From Pisolithus tinctorius (Eukaryota > Basidiomycota > Agaricomycetes > Boletales > Pisolithaceae): a DNA stretch of 64,000 nt. This document shows, in pieces, positions 1 through 11,300 of this stretch. The notes beneath the pieces are model-generated. The model saw only the letters and a list, made by a program, of their open reading frames with translations. It ran no database searches and was not told the origin of the DNA. The stretch lies in assembly GCA_024663395.1 (NCBI GenBank), contig JANFAH010000066.1, forward strand, positions 62,001 through 126,000, given 5' to 3'. The translations under genes were made by a program, and so were the position numbers. Positions within the stretch are counted from its first letter, which is position 1; every line of letters begins with the position of its first letter.

Positions 1-738
1 ACAGACTTTTGAAGTAAGTAGCTCCTGCTTATTCAACCTGCAGGATGCTATTTTCAACGCATTTCTTCTCGCAAGATCGGTTATTTGCCACAATGAATTA
101 GACCCAGGTAGTGACCTCGCAATTAGACGTTCTGTGGCAGTTGACCGTATTTCAATTTCATACGACGGAGACACTCTTGCTGTCGATACAGGATGTAATT
201 CGGCCGCTTTCCGCGCGCTGATGGTCCTGGAAATTCACCCGAGTTTGCGATGTTTCAAGGCGTGACCATTGTTACCCAGTGGGTTCAAGCCCCTTACAGA
301 GCTTGAAACTAACTCTCAGCTGCAAAAGATGTACATCATGCCGCTCGCATGCCTGAGACCTGGCTGCTGAATTCCCTTTTTGGGAACAAAGACGGTGGAA
401 CCATCCGCATGTTGCTTTGACAATTTATGCGCTTTGACTCTCGACCAAAGATCATCGCTTTGTTTGCGGTGTCTGTGACAAAAAGTGGCACAATCAGAGA
501 AGCCCACGACGACTTGATCGATATTTGTGCTTTGGCACTACTCCGCAAGGCTTGGGTGCACTGGAAACGAGTCGGACGGACTTCCGACGGCAACGCGGCC
601 AAGTTAGTCCCGTTGTCAATACCCCTGTCTTTTGGGATATTCGTTCACAGCCGATTCCTTATTCTGTCGTTTCCACCTGCCTCGTGCTCATGCGTTAAAG
701 CACCGTCCACAGTGGCGTTCGTCCACTCACAATCTCTG
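1..738. other. Intergenic / upstream region without a supportable gene
   Basis: No reading frame here shows a recognisable domain or a convincing exon series. A plus-strand frame from 427 runs to 810 but passes through the TATA box and the start region of the next gene, so it is not treated as coding. The left edge may hold the tail of a gene lying outside the window. Confidence 0.4.
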
Positions 739-748
739 GTGTATATAA
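739..748 (+). promoter_or_regulatory. TATA-box-like element upstream of the gene at 822
   Basis: The run gtatataaat lies about 75-80 bp before the ATG at 822. That is a suitable distance for a fungal core promoter with a short leader. The assignment rests on sequence and position only. Confidence 0.55.
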
Positions 749-821
749 ATCGCTATGGCAGGCTTCTCTGGCAGCAGCATAACTCCCGTTGTACCTCGTC
801 TCATCACTAATATCCCTTTTC

Positions 822-2223
822 ATGCTGTCCCCCATCTCAGTCACCCCCGCCACAGAATGTTACTTGCGCAGTCGTTTCCAGGATTATCTTCTCGCCAATG
901 ATCTGCAGGTCAGGGCAAAGAAGATGATGGCTTGTTTTACGGAGAGTTTCCTTCCGGTGCCCACCGACGACCTGAATTCCGCTTGGGACGAGCTGCCCAA
1001 CGACACGGTCGACGTCATGCCTACGTCATCTAAAGCTGACAAGATGTCTCTTCGCGCTCCGCCGCCTACGCCTAGATCTGATGCTAATTCCTCCGTGGAT
1101 GGAGGCTCTAGCTACTGTGGCCCATCGTCCTCCGACCGCAGTGACGAGGGGAAGTCGCCATTCGTATATGAAACGGACTCTCCGACTCCCGACGTCGTAG
1201 CATTCAAAGTTATTGCTCTGGAACCCTCTGACTCGCGTTATCCGCTACTCGACGACAGCGGCGACGTGTGCCACCGTGGTACCAACGAGAAGCTGTGTGG
1301 CGGACTAAACACCGGTGTCCCGGCAGAACCCCCGCAAGGTTCTGAAATATCGTCATTTGTGTCGGACTCGGACGGCATTTTAACGGGTCACAGAAGTTCG
1401 CCCAGGCCGTTTCCGGATTTTCAAAAGATGGTAGACAGGGGTGTCGCTGATATTTGCCAACGGGGCATCCAGCCTTTTGTCCATTCTTTATTGCTCAGTG
1501 GGGTGGAAACCATCCAGTCAGCACCGCTTGTGTCTAGGCTTGCGAATGCTGCCATTCAACGAATTTCAAATATATCATACATGGAAGCAAAGGAATTGAC
1601 GAAGGCTATTCGTGTTGGAGCTTTGGAGATGTTCCAAAAGCATTGGAAGCCTGTACGTGGGCCTTACATGCTTACGGCTCCGGATGGCAACGCCAACCAC
1701 CTGCAGGACGGAGACTGTGGTCAAGTCTCGTCGACATCAACGGACTGCTCAACATTTGCTTCGCGAGGTCTCAACACGGCTGGATTGATGGGCTCGTTAT
1801 TCAACGCAAAAGTCGTACCGGCTGAAGACATCTTCTTATGCTTATTCTTTCTTCTGGAAGGGGAGAAGCGCTTCGACCGCTTGTGCGCCATGCACGCACT
1901 TCTTGTACAAGCCAACGATCAGTTATGCAAAAGTCGCAACCTTCAAGAATTAACACGGTTTACGAATTTGTTAAGCATTAGGGATCCCACGTCCGGCTGT
2001 TTCGCCTGGGCACCTACATTGCATGCTCTCGCTATACTTCAGGTTTGTTCATTTTACATTGAGTTGGCCGTATCACACCAACTTAACATTTCCTTCTCAA
2101 CAGGATATATTTGACGGCATTAGAAGCTGGAAGCGTATCCAGGCCATCAAGAGCCAACGATACGAAGCGAGGGTAAAGAACCGCTTGATACCCCCTCACG
2201 CTGCCGGTCCAAGACTGCGGTAA
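822..2223 (+). CDS. Conserved basidiomycete protein of unknown function
   Basis: Two exons, 822..2042 and 2104..2223, give about 446 aa. The 61-nt intron has donor gtttgt and acceptor caacag and keeps phase. The first ATG with good context is at 822; the frame is open further upstream but has no ATG there. The N-terminal half is acidic and rich in Ser and Pro, so probably disordered. The C-terminal half (about 210-446) is hydrophobic-helical and ends in a basic stretch, RSWKRIQAIKSQRYEARVKN. I do not recognise a catalytic motif. The ordered C-terminal part has the look of a conserved basidiomycete orphan family, but the function is unknown. A TATA box lies just upstream. Confidence 0.75.
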
Positions 2224-2672
2224 TACCCACGTTAATCCGATCACCTGATCCACAATATACCACCATCACGCATAAATCGCGGTTATGCAACAGATTACAC
2301 TAATGGACTGCTCATTTACATTCAGAGAATGTCGCTGTTGTGTAGAGTAAGGGACCAAATATGAGTCGTACGTAGTTGATGCTTATGTACGTGAATGACG
2401 ATGGATGGCTCAGTGGACTCTGGCGGGTCTCCTGGTCCACCCCCATTCATTACTACCAGAGTAGTAGCAGCGGCCTTCTGCGCTACAAGTTGCTGTACAG
2501 CAACATTTTCCTGCGATGAACTCCCCGCCGAAGGCTTGCTACTACTCACCCTCATAACTTTGCATATGCGGGCGGGTTCCTTCTGGGAAGTTGCGTTCAG
2601 ATCCTTGATCACATCATTTACCAGATTATTCGAGTGTTTTAATATATTATCCACCAACTGGCTTCGTTTCGG
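2224..2672. other. Intergenic region with one weak minus-strand frame
   Basis: A minus-strand frame (2657 to 2322, about 111 codons) has a coding-like Ser/Ala/Gln composition but no partner exon and no recognised motif. I could not splice it to the fragment upstream at 2673-3146. It is left unassigned. Confidence 0.35.
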
Positions 2673-3146
2673 TTAGTTGACGGTCTCTGGAGCCTTACCC
2701 TCGAGATCGAACGCCTTAAAGGCAGTCAGGGAACCTAATCATTCCTTGCGACCGCAGGAGAGAGCGAAAGCTTACCCTGGGTCTAAGTTGATAATAGTAC
2801 CATCCGGGTGCTTGAATTCGTTGATAAAATCTCCAGCTCGACGCAGCAAGCCTCCGCACTCAGTTAGCTCCCCGCTACATCGAAGTTCCCTTCAAACGCA
2901 GGAACGTTCTTGTTGAGCCATCCAACAAACTCGACGTGGGAGCCGAGAAGGGGAAATCCCACTGGCCGAAGATGCATTAAAATCGATGTAGCCGAAGGAG
3001 GGAAATGGGACCCCAATCATTATGGTCGGGACTGGGCCTGCCAGAGGTTGCAATGGTAATGACGTGGCCAGTTTCGCAGGTGACAATGGAAGAGACATCG
3101 GAGGTGGTGAGGACAGTGCCGTGGCCTTCCCATTACCTTTGCCCAC
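2673..3146 (-). pseudogene. Possible gene fragment, minus strand, unknown family
   Basis: On the minus strand several coding-like stretches follow one another: HVEFVGWLNKNVPAFEGNF near 2905-2950, then GGLLRRAGDFINEFKHPDG near 2795-2855. A splice (donor gtaagc, acceptor gattag) then leads to GSLTAFKAFDLEGKAPETVN and a TAA at 2673-2675. The last intron keeps phase. The first two stretches are in different frames, and I found no intron of normal length that joins them, so a frameshift or decay is likely. An N-terminal exon may run from 3146. The family is not recognised. Confidence 0.3.
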
Positions 3147-3449
3147 CTTTGGGAGTTCATGCTACTTGTTCGTGGTGGAGTTGATGCTCGGCGTTGAATT
3201 TCTTTGTCTGTGTGTGATTCGTTCGGAAACGCTTGCGGAGTGTTACGGCGTACATGTTGCTTCACGAGTGTAATAGTAGTCGCTCACACCGAATCACACT
3301 CTAAAGGTATCGTTCTGAGTGGAAGGGGAGCACTAGTTTAATGACCAATCTGTTTCTGTGGCCAAGTCGGCAAGCAGTCCGGACCCGGTCACGAGACCCG
3401 TTGAATTGAGTTTCCGAGAATTTTAGTTGCAGTCGTCTCTGTATTCTCA
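3147..3449. other. Intergenic region upstream of mL44
   Basis: Nothing supportable as a gene. It holds the presumed 5' leader and promoter of the mL44 gene starting at 3450; no clear TATA box was seen. Confidence 0.5.
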
Positions 3450-4664
3450 ATGGGTCATGTTTCCAGACGGCTGTACTCGTCGCTGGCTGTTTCGACAGCG
3501 CACCTGAAACACTTTCCACCCAGAGAAGCAACGCTCAGAACAAAAAAAGCCACCTTCGATCCCGAAACATGGGCTGCTCTTCAACCGCCCCCGCCTTCGG
3601 CACTCATGGCCTTCTCTCATCGAATAGGCCTCGGAGCCGTGCTGACGACACCAGCAGCCGTCCAACGCGCTTGCACGCACAAGTCGTTCCTGGATTTGCA
3701 TACAAGATATTACCCGTTGAGCCCACCGCCTCCCAATAACGCGAATTTGGCCGTCCTTGGAAACGCGCTCATGGGTCTGTTTGCATCAGAACACCTGCAT
3801 GCCACATATCCCCACCTCCCCACCCGTGTCTTAAAAGCCGCTGTCAGCGCACATGTTGGTCCGTTAACGTGTGCAAGTGTCGCACAGGAAATGGGTGCCG
3901 TGCCGCTCCTTCGTTGGCATAGACAGGTTCGTCCTCCCAACAGAATGTGCGTCGCCAATACGTAATAAAACATATTTATACAGCCTTCAACGCCTACTTC
4001 TCCGGCATTGTTGCACTCCGATGCACTTGCTTCAATACCACGTGCATTGACCGCATTGGTATACCAAGAACGATGTCTTGCTTCCGCACGCAAATTCGTC
4101 TACTCGTTCTTCCTCGGTCGACGGGTGGACATCCGAGCTATGCTAAAATTCCGTGATCCCAAACGTGCACTCATGGAAACTGTCGCAAAATTCCAACGAG
4201 AGCCTCCTAAATCCAGGTAGGTCGATCCATTGACACTTAACTATAAGTGTTCGGAACTGACCATGTTGCAGATTGTTAAAGGAAACGGGTCGATTCTCCA
4301 ACTCTCCAATATTTGTCGTTGGGATTTATACTGGCACAGACCAACTAGGGGAAGGCTTTGGTAGTTCGCTGAAAATGGCTGAATACAGGGTATGTTTCTT
4401 TACATTCTCGATTGCGTTGTTCAGTTTATGTATTCCTACCAGGCCGCAGAGGATGCGCTACATAGATTGTACCTCACTCGTACACCCGCCCATCGCCTTA
4501 CACTTCCCTCATCAACATTTGGTGAAGATGCTAATATTTACAGCCTGACCGATTCGGCTCCTTACACACCAGGTGAACTGGGAGAGTCAGAGGCCTTATA
4601 TGCCAGCTCGGGCCGAAGTGGGATATTGGCACCTAGGCGGCGGGTACTTGAGGTAGAGTCGTAA
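3450..4664 (+). CDS. Mitochondrial large-subunit ribosomal protein mL44 (RNase III-like fold)
   Basis: Four exons (3450..3926, 3984..4216, 4272..4389, 4443..4664) give about 349 aa. The protein belongs to the mL44/yeast Mrpl3 family, a structural component of the mitochondrial 54S subunit built on a catalytically inactive RNase III fold plus a dsRNA-binding-like C-terminus. An N-terminal Arg/Ser-rich stretch (MGHVSRRLYSSLAVS) looks like a mitochondrial presequence. The RNase III-like part spans about residues 45-230, including QRACTHKSF and ALASIPRALTALVYQERCLA. The C-terminal part contains GIYTGTDQLGEGFGSSLKMAE and AAEDALHRLYL, typical of the double-stranded RNA-binding fold. All introns are 52-57 nt GT-AG. 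A partial copy of exon 3 lies in the 3' flank (see the repeat at 4699). Confidence 0.9.
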
Positions 4665-4698
4665 GGACCGCAGAGATTGTAGATTCGGTTCACTGCTT

Positions 4699-4754
4699 AC
4701 AGTAAAGGAAACGGGTCAATTCTCCGATATTCGTCGCTGGGGATATACTGCTAC
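4699..4754 (+). repeat. Partial duplicate of mL44 exon 3 in its own 3' flank
   Basis: The segment taaaggaaacgggtc..attctcc..atattcgtcg, running to atactg, closely matches 4276-4334, the start of mL44 exon 3, with a short deletion and scattered substitutions. It lies about 35 bp after the stop codon. It looks like a local duplication remnant. Confidence 0.7.
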
Positions 4755-4864
4755 CTGTGATATCTAATGTCGCCCACAATGCAATTGCTGTATACCAGAT
4801 GAAGTAAATGTACACACGAGAAGTCACTACACGAACAACGTAAATGCACCAACGTCCAACCTCG

Positions 4865-6303
4865 TCACCGTAACATCCATCCTACGCCTACTCCGATACA
4901 AAAACTACCCACCATAGCTATCCGAACCTGACAGTCCGAGACCAATTGCATGAAAGTCGAGACGCTATTCATCACCCGAGCCTTTGCAGGATTAAGAAGC
5001 GAGAATGAAAATGCTATCAACGAAGAAAAATGCAACGGGTCGACCATTGATGGAACCGGTCGGTGGACCGTATTTACTGGCCTGCTCGTAACAGTATCCT
5101 CGCGTGACCGAGTTGCGACGTCATGGGAAAGACGCGATTCCCACTCTGCTTGCCATTTCGCCTTGTCCCACGAAGGCGCACTTGCCAAGAAGCGGTGAGC
5201 AATCTCGCGATTGGATGTGTGGATACTCTCGACCGCACGCTCGACTTCCCTCCAGTGTAGGAAACGCTCAGCTGCTTCGTATCGCAATGACAGGAGAGTT
5301 TCTGGAGAACGGAAAAGGCCATTTCGTAGCGAGCTTGCGGAAGAGGGACAGAAGGAGGACATGTGGGGGCGAGATGGGAATCGTGTTCGATCGAGTCCAT
5401 AGCGAAATACAATGACTGGGACGTGAGTAGCAAGTGCATCAATTAGGCTGTCCTCTTCCGCAGAGGGAGCTGTTCGTTGACGTCAATAACGTCTGGATCG
5501 GGACGATCGTCTTGTTAGAGTGCTCACCTGATTTCGATAAGATTACGAAAGCTGTGTATATAGGTACATGGGGAGATGCAATGAGGCTGATGAGTGTAGC
5601 AGACGGCTGGCAATGTGGGTCGATAATCTCGAGTAATGCATAGAACGGAGAATGTATGATTGGCAGTACGGCGGAAGCCTGGACGAGTGAGCCTGCGCCC
5701 GCATCGATATTAGACGATGAGACGTACACTAGAGACTTTTCTAGTCACAATCTCCACGTTCCTAGAAGGCTCGAATTTCTCCAAGCCGTGTGGGTCTCGG
5801 TGCTCGACCCAGTCGGTGGATACCCGAAGAACAGACCCTTCGTTGGTCTCCTCCCATATGCCGGGGTCAACCACGTCTTCATTGTCGTCCAGCAGTAGGC
5901 TGGACACAAGGTCATGATCATCTGCGCCCTCTCCAGTTATGAATAGTCGTATGCCACCTAGTGTCTTGCCATACTGCGTTGGTTGTGGTAGAGCTGCTGG
6001 CAGCGTCAAGGACGGAATAATGAGCCCCTGTGTGGAGTCTCGGGCATGGTCAGAGTGAGGATGCGAATGCGGTGGGCTTGCAGCTGCAGAGGAGAAAAAG
6101 AACGAGGACCCGATGGATGGCAGGGACGAAATTGAGTCTGGTGGGCTGTCTGTTGGGGATGGCAGGTAGCTCGAACGGGGTGAGGATGACTGTGATATCC
6201 CACTTGCTTGTGAGCCCACAACAACATTACTACCGTCGTGCTCTCGTTGTGCGTTCGGGACCCGTAAGGTGGACGTGCTGGTTAAGATCTCGCTGTTGTC
6301 CAT
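4865..6303 (-). CDS. Tail-anchored protein related to P-loop GTPases, basidiomycete-specific
   Basis: Minus-strand exons are 5728..6303, 5528..5678 and 4865..5469 (about 443 aa). The introns (49 and 58 nt) have donors gtacgt and gtgagc and keep phase. Residues 1-100 are Ser/Pro-rich. Around residue 110 the stretch IRLFITGEGADDHDLVSSLL sits where a P-loop would be expected, followed by STDWVEHRDPHGLEKFEPSR. The C-terminal third is helical and charged (AAERFLHWREVERAVESI). The last 20 residues form a hydrophobic segment (IAMVGSFCIGVGVGWM) ending in Arg, which suggests a tail anchor. The family assignment is inferred from memory of related basidiomycete proteins. The Gly-Lys-Ser/Thr of Walker A is not visible, so nucleotide binding is doubtful. 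It lies convergent to mL44 and in the same direction as the F-box gene. Confidence 0.7.
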
Positions 6304-6437
6304 CGTCGACAGGAGCAGTCAACTCGGGTTGGCAAAAGCGGCAGGAACCAGCACACATACAACGCCACTTGACGCCAAGTACACGTGTTTGGTCTACCAG
6401 GTAAGAATGCCAGTACAGGTACTACACTTAACACCTA

Positions 6438-8150
6438 TTACATAGTGCCAACAAGGAACTGCTCGGGTATTTCTGGATTCTCGCGCGGCACAAGAGTCGG
6501 CTCAGTATACTTTTCCCCATTTTCATCAATACGAACGACTCTCTCCACCTGTTTAATGGTGCTGAATCTTGAAAGAAGAGCAGTTACTGCATCACTTACC
6601 TGCCACACTTGAGTGTTGAGTCCAACGCACGTAAGAGTCGGAGAGCAACGCGAAGAAATGGATAGAGCCGTCTGCATCAGGGTAACTGGTGGCATTGATG
6701 CCTCGCCTGCCGCCAGAGGGAAGTTGATATGTAGCGTACGAAGGTTCCTTGCTAGGGAAAACGACGATGCCGCTGCTTCCTGTCTCGGTGAGCGAAATCA
6801 TTGGAATCTTCTATGAAACAAAGCAAGGATGCAGCTGACCAGATCTCGCCGCTCTGTTACGGCAAATAATTGCTCGAGTCGGGGACACTGGGAGCATATA
6901 ATGTGAAGAGTAGCCGGGTCCGCTCGTATGCGATGGAAGGAGATACGTTTGAGGCGAGACCCGTGACTAGCGATTATTCTCTGCCAGAAATCATGCGTTA
7001 CTGGTGTGTCACCCAACATATCTATAGAGTACAGCTGAAGTGTCTCCAACCGCGCAGAGCTAAGTAAGTCGTAGACATCCCGAGTCCAATCCAACACTGA
7101 CACGTTGGCAGGCACCGTCAATGTGATGGACCGCAATCGTCGGAATGCCTGTGTACGGTCGCACAAAGCCCTGAACACACTCATATCCTGGGTGAAGTCA
7201 GGACTGGGAGGGTATTAAGAGAACGGACCGCGACATACGAATGATGGAGACAATGCCTCCATGTTGATCGCAAGAAGGCCATTGCGGTTGGCAGACACCA
7301 GAGCTCCGATACCTTTGTGAGTCACCCTCCGACAACCGAACATTATTAGGTACTCCAAACCAGCGAGATCGGAGGACAACAACTCCAAAAGCTCGTCTGT
7401 CACATGGTCGGAAGCCTGCACGTGTTTGTCCATGTCAGTCAATGAAACGAGACGCTATTCCATACCTTGCATATTAGCTTCAGACTACGTAGGGTCGCCC
7501 CCACTGCCTTTATCCACGTAGGCAACACGTTGAGCACGTGGACACTCGGCATAATGAGCGAGATCTTCTGCAGATTTTGGAATTGTGTGAGGATAAGTGG
7601 GTCGTACTCTCCACTGTTCCCGTTTATCTCTAGCTCCTGTAGCTGTTGGCAGTTGGAAAGTGACCTTAGCAGGTCAGAGTGAAGAGACCCGTCCTTCGTC
7701 CAGGTACAGGACCTCAGGTTAGTGCATTGTCTGATGGATTTGACGCAAAGACTTGATAAGTAAGAATGGTCAGCAGAGAACAATCTCTTCGGAAAATCTC
7801 TAATCTCTGCATTGGACGTGAACGCAGTGGTAGAAGGACAGTACACGCAACAATACCAAGCGTTTGGACATACGCCGCTAAGTAAGAGCATTCGGCCAGG
7901 GTCCTGAACAAAGAAAGGACCTATCACAGATTTATCAAGCAGAAAGCCACGATATGATGGGAGCCATGGTCACCTTCGACTTTGAATCCTTGTACCATGG
8001 AAAGATGTATATGTGCCGATACAAAAATGGGGTTGCAAACTGGTTGAAAACCTTGTTCACGAGGCACAGGACTGCTAGGTGATGCGGTTTGAGCACGAAG
8101 TTGAAGATGTCGACCAGCAGTTCTAGCGGGATGTCCAGCAATTGAGCCAT
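6438..8150 (-). CDS. F-box protein with leucine-rich-repeat region
   Basis: Seven minus-strand exons: 7974..8150, 7857..7920, 7466..7806, 7239..7415, 6840..7187, 6600..6779 and 6438..6548, about 465 aa. The introns are 50-60 nt GT-AG and all keep phase. The first ATG is at 8150; upstream in-frame codons lack an ATG. An F-box lies at residues 3-45 (LDIPLELLVDIFNFVLKPHH). After it come irregular LRR-like units with the spacing seen in basidiomycete F-box/LRR proteins, such as LQELEINGNS, LEYLIMFGCRRVTHKGI and LRSITLTVPA. The C-terminus ends in NPEIPEQFLV. F-box proteins bind Skp1 and present substrates to SCF ubiquitin ligases; the substrate is unknown. It shares a 185-bp divergent intergenic region with Spt5. 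Confidence 0.88.
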
Positions 8151-8335
8151 GCTGATGTACGGAGTCACACTTGACACAAATCGACGATACCTCGGAGTCT
8201 ACGCCCCGGGGGGACCGGCCGGACCGGTTCCTGATGAAAAGGATTTGATGACTAAGCGCCAGTCCGAGACACAGAACGTACAGAGTCCCCTACGACGGCT
8301 ATTTCGCTACTTGCTGTCTACGGATTACAACAACC
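8151..8335. promoter_or_regulatory. Divergent promoter region between the F-box gene and Spt5
   Basis: The two start codons (8150 minus, 8336 plus) are 185 bp apart, so both promoters must lie here or overlap. No TATA box is obvious. A GC-rich patch (ccccggggggaccggccggaccgg, 8205-8228) is the most distinctive stretch. Regulation is inferred from geometry only. Confidence 0.5.
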
Positions 8336-11300
8336 ATGTCGGGACTGGAGGAAGACTACTCTCTGAATGAGCAGGAGTCGGATCCTGTTCAGCCGGAAAA
8401 TGACGACGAACAGATGGAGGAGGAGGAAATTCAACCTGAACAGCAACGAAAGCCCAGAGGGTCGATATATGACGCCCTAGATGACGACGAGGAAGAAGAA
8501 GACGAAGAGGAGGAGGAAGAGGAAGATGAGGAGCCTGGACGTCGTAGGAAACGTGCCAAGGTAAGGAATTGATGCAATGTCCGCGCCCACTGTTGCAAAC
8601 GCCGCTCCGTGTAGCATCGGCACAAGCGCCACGCAATCAACCCTTTCCTCGATGTGGAGGCTGTTGTGGATACCGAGGAGGAAGAGGAAGAAGAAGAAGA
8701 GGAAGCTGGGAGAGGTATGTACATTATTGTGGTATCTCTTGACTGCAACTAACTCTTGTTGCGCAGACGAGTTCATTGCGGACACCGGCGTCGACGACTA
8801 TGATATGAACAGGAGAGCTGCGGTCAATGCACGGCTGGATAGGCGGGATCGTGAATTGGACGATCAGGACCTCGCCAAAATTGCTCAAAATCTTCACGAG
8901 CGCTATGGGCGTGCAACGGTGCGGTATACAGGGGATATGAACGAAGTTCCCCAACGACTACTCATGCCCTCCGTACTCGACGCTAGTCTGTGGCAAATAC
9001 GTGTAAAAGTAAGACCTTTCACGGCGTTATTGATGGGTAGGTTCTGACGAACGGTCCTTCCCATAGCCGGGCCGTGAAAAGGACATCGTTTTCAGTCTTA
9101 TGCGCAAGGCAATCGACCTTGAGTATACTGCTCAACCTCTGCAGATCTTGTCCGCCTTCCAACGAGACTCCTTACCCGGCATGATTTACGTCGAGGCTAG
9201 GAGTGCTCAGCAGGTCAACCAGGCTTGCAAAGGTCTCGTAGGCGTTTATCCCAGCAGAGGCATCACCCTAGTTCCTATCGAAGAAATGGCAAGCTTGTTG
9301 CAAATCAAGAAACAAGACCTGACCGTCACTCCTGGGAGTTGGGTGCGGATAAAGCGCGGAAAGTATCAGGGTGACCTAGCTCAAGTCATGGACATTACGG
9401 AAAATGGCGAGGACGTCGGGCTCAAGTTTATCCCTCGTATAGATTTGAACCCTAGAGACGATGCTGGCGTTGACGGCCGAAAACGCAAAAAGGCGGCTGC
9501 AGGCACGTCAAACTTGCGACCTCCACAACGATTCTTCAACTACGAGGAAGTTGTCAAGGTACACGGCCGGAAGCAGGTTTCAAAGCGGAACCAAGTTTAT
9601 GTCTTCCAAAATGATACCTACAAGGACGGCTTTATCGAGAAGGACTTCAAGTTGGCTGCGCTGCAGCTGGAGAACGTGAATCCGACTCTGGATGAGATCA
9701 CGCGATTTACTCGTGGACAAGATGGTACTGAAGGCGAAAATTCCGTCGATCTTTCCATTATCGCAGAAGCTTCTCGAAAAGCGGCCATTGCCGTGCTTCA
9801 ACCGGGAGACCATGTTGAAGTTTTCGAAGGGGAGCAGTCGGGCGTGCACGGCGTCGTCGATTCCATCAACCAGGACGTGGTCACTGTTACGGCTATTGGC
9901 GTGGACATCGATGGCCAGAAAGTCGACGTTCCGGCACGTAGCGTACGCAAACGATTCAAGCCCGGAGACCACGTCAAAGTCATGACGGGACAAAACGCAG
10001 ATGAAACCGGTCTGGTGGTTTCCGTGTCAGACAATGTTGTTACATTCGTATCGGATATGACCATGCAGGAGGTTGACTGCCACACTCTTTTGTTTTCAAT
10101 GCTTTCTCATAAATATTACAGGTATCTGTCTTCTCAAAGGACCTTCGAGAAGCTGCAGAAGTTGGGACTGGTACAAATATCGTTGGCAACTACGAACTGC
10201 ACGACCTCGTACAACTTGAGTGAGTATCTTCATCATATGGAAATCGGTGACTCATACGATGTACCCTCAGCTTACAAACAGTCGGCGTCATCTTCAAAAC
10301 CGAGCGTGATTCCTTCCGAGTTCTTGACCAGAATGGCCAGGTTCGACTTGTACAGCCCCACCAAATATCGATGCGGCGAGATTCACACCGTGCCATTGCC
10401 ACTGATTCAGAGGGCCATGAGCTTCGGGTGAATGACAACGTTCGCGAAATCGAAGGAGAGGTGTGTCGCGAATCTTACGTGGAAATATTAGCAACTAATG
10501 TCACATTTAGGGTCGAAAAGGACGAGTGCTGCATATTCACCAGTCTTTCTTTGCATTTCTTCACAACCGTGATGTACCTGAAAACGGAGGCGTTTTTGTG
10601 ACCCGTTGCCGCTCGCTGGCCTCGCTAGCACCAAAGGGGAACCTCCTGAAGCCCGGCACTGACCTTACGAAAATGAATCCACATGTGGCTCTTGGCGCTG
10701 CCACGGGAGGTATGGTTGGCTCTGCCATGACACGCGGGCCCAGAGATCGGGACATTGGGGCAACAGTAGCCATCGTTCAGGGTCCTCAAAAGGGATACAT
10801 TGGTGTAATCAGAGATACCAATGGACCCGTCGCCCGTGTGGAGTTGCACGTAGGGAATAAGATCGTCACGATTGACAAGAAAAAATTGTACCGCAGACTG
10901 TGGGTCTATTGTTCCTGGCATGGTTGACTTTCGGCTTATCCGTTACTGTAAGACCCAACGGCACGCTGATACCGCTGGACAAACCATACAATCCGAATCA
11001 TGGTACTCAAGCGCCATCAAGGCCCCCTGCTCGTACGCCTAACCCATATGCCCAAGCAAGCGGAGGTCGCACACCCGGTTGGGGTGGTGGACGCACGCCT
11101 AATCCGTATGCAACCGGCGACGGGAAGACACCGGCATGGAACGCCAGCTCGAGAACGCCCAATCCATACGCTGGGGATGGCGGCAAAACGCCAGCATGGA
11201 ATGCTGCGTCTCGCACCCCGAACCCATACGCAGATGGTGGAAAGACGCCGGCATGGAATGCCTCGTCGCGAACGCCAAATCCATACAGTTCAAATGACAG

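Noticed and set aside
427..810. Plus-strand frame of 127 codons before the first gene
   Set aside because: It runs over the TATA box and the leader of the gene at 822 and has no recognisable domain.
5679..5745. Apparent frameshift in the tail-anchored GTPase-like gene
   Set aside because: A 49-nt intron (5679-5727, donor gtacgt, acceptor gtccag) restores the frame, so the gene is intact.
7807..7856. Apparent frame change inside the F-box gene
   Set aside because: Explained by a 50-nt GT-AG intron that gives the family-like junction VQTLEIRDFP.
8431..8785. Antisense frames rich in Ser and Phe/Leu opposite the Spt5 start
   Set aside because: They mirror the Glu/Asp-rich codon runs of Spt5 on the other strand.
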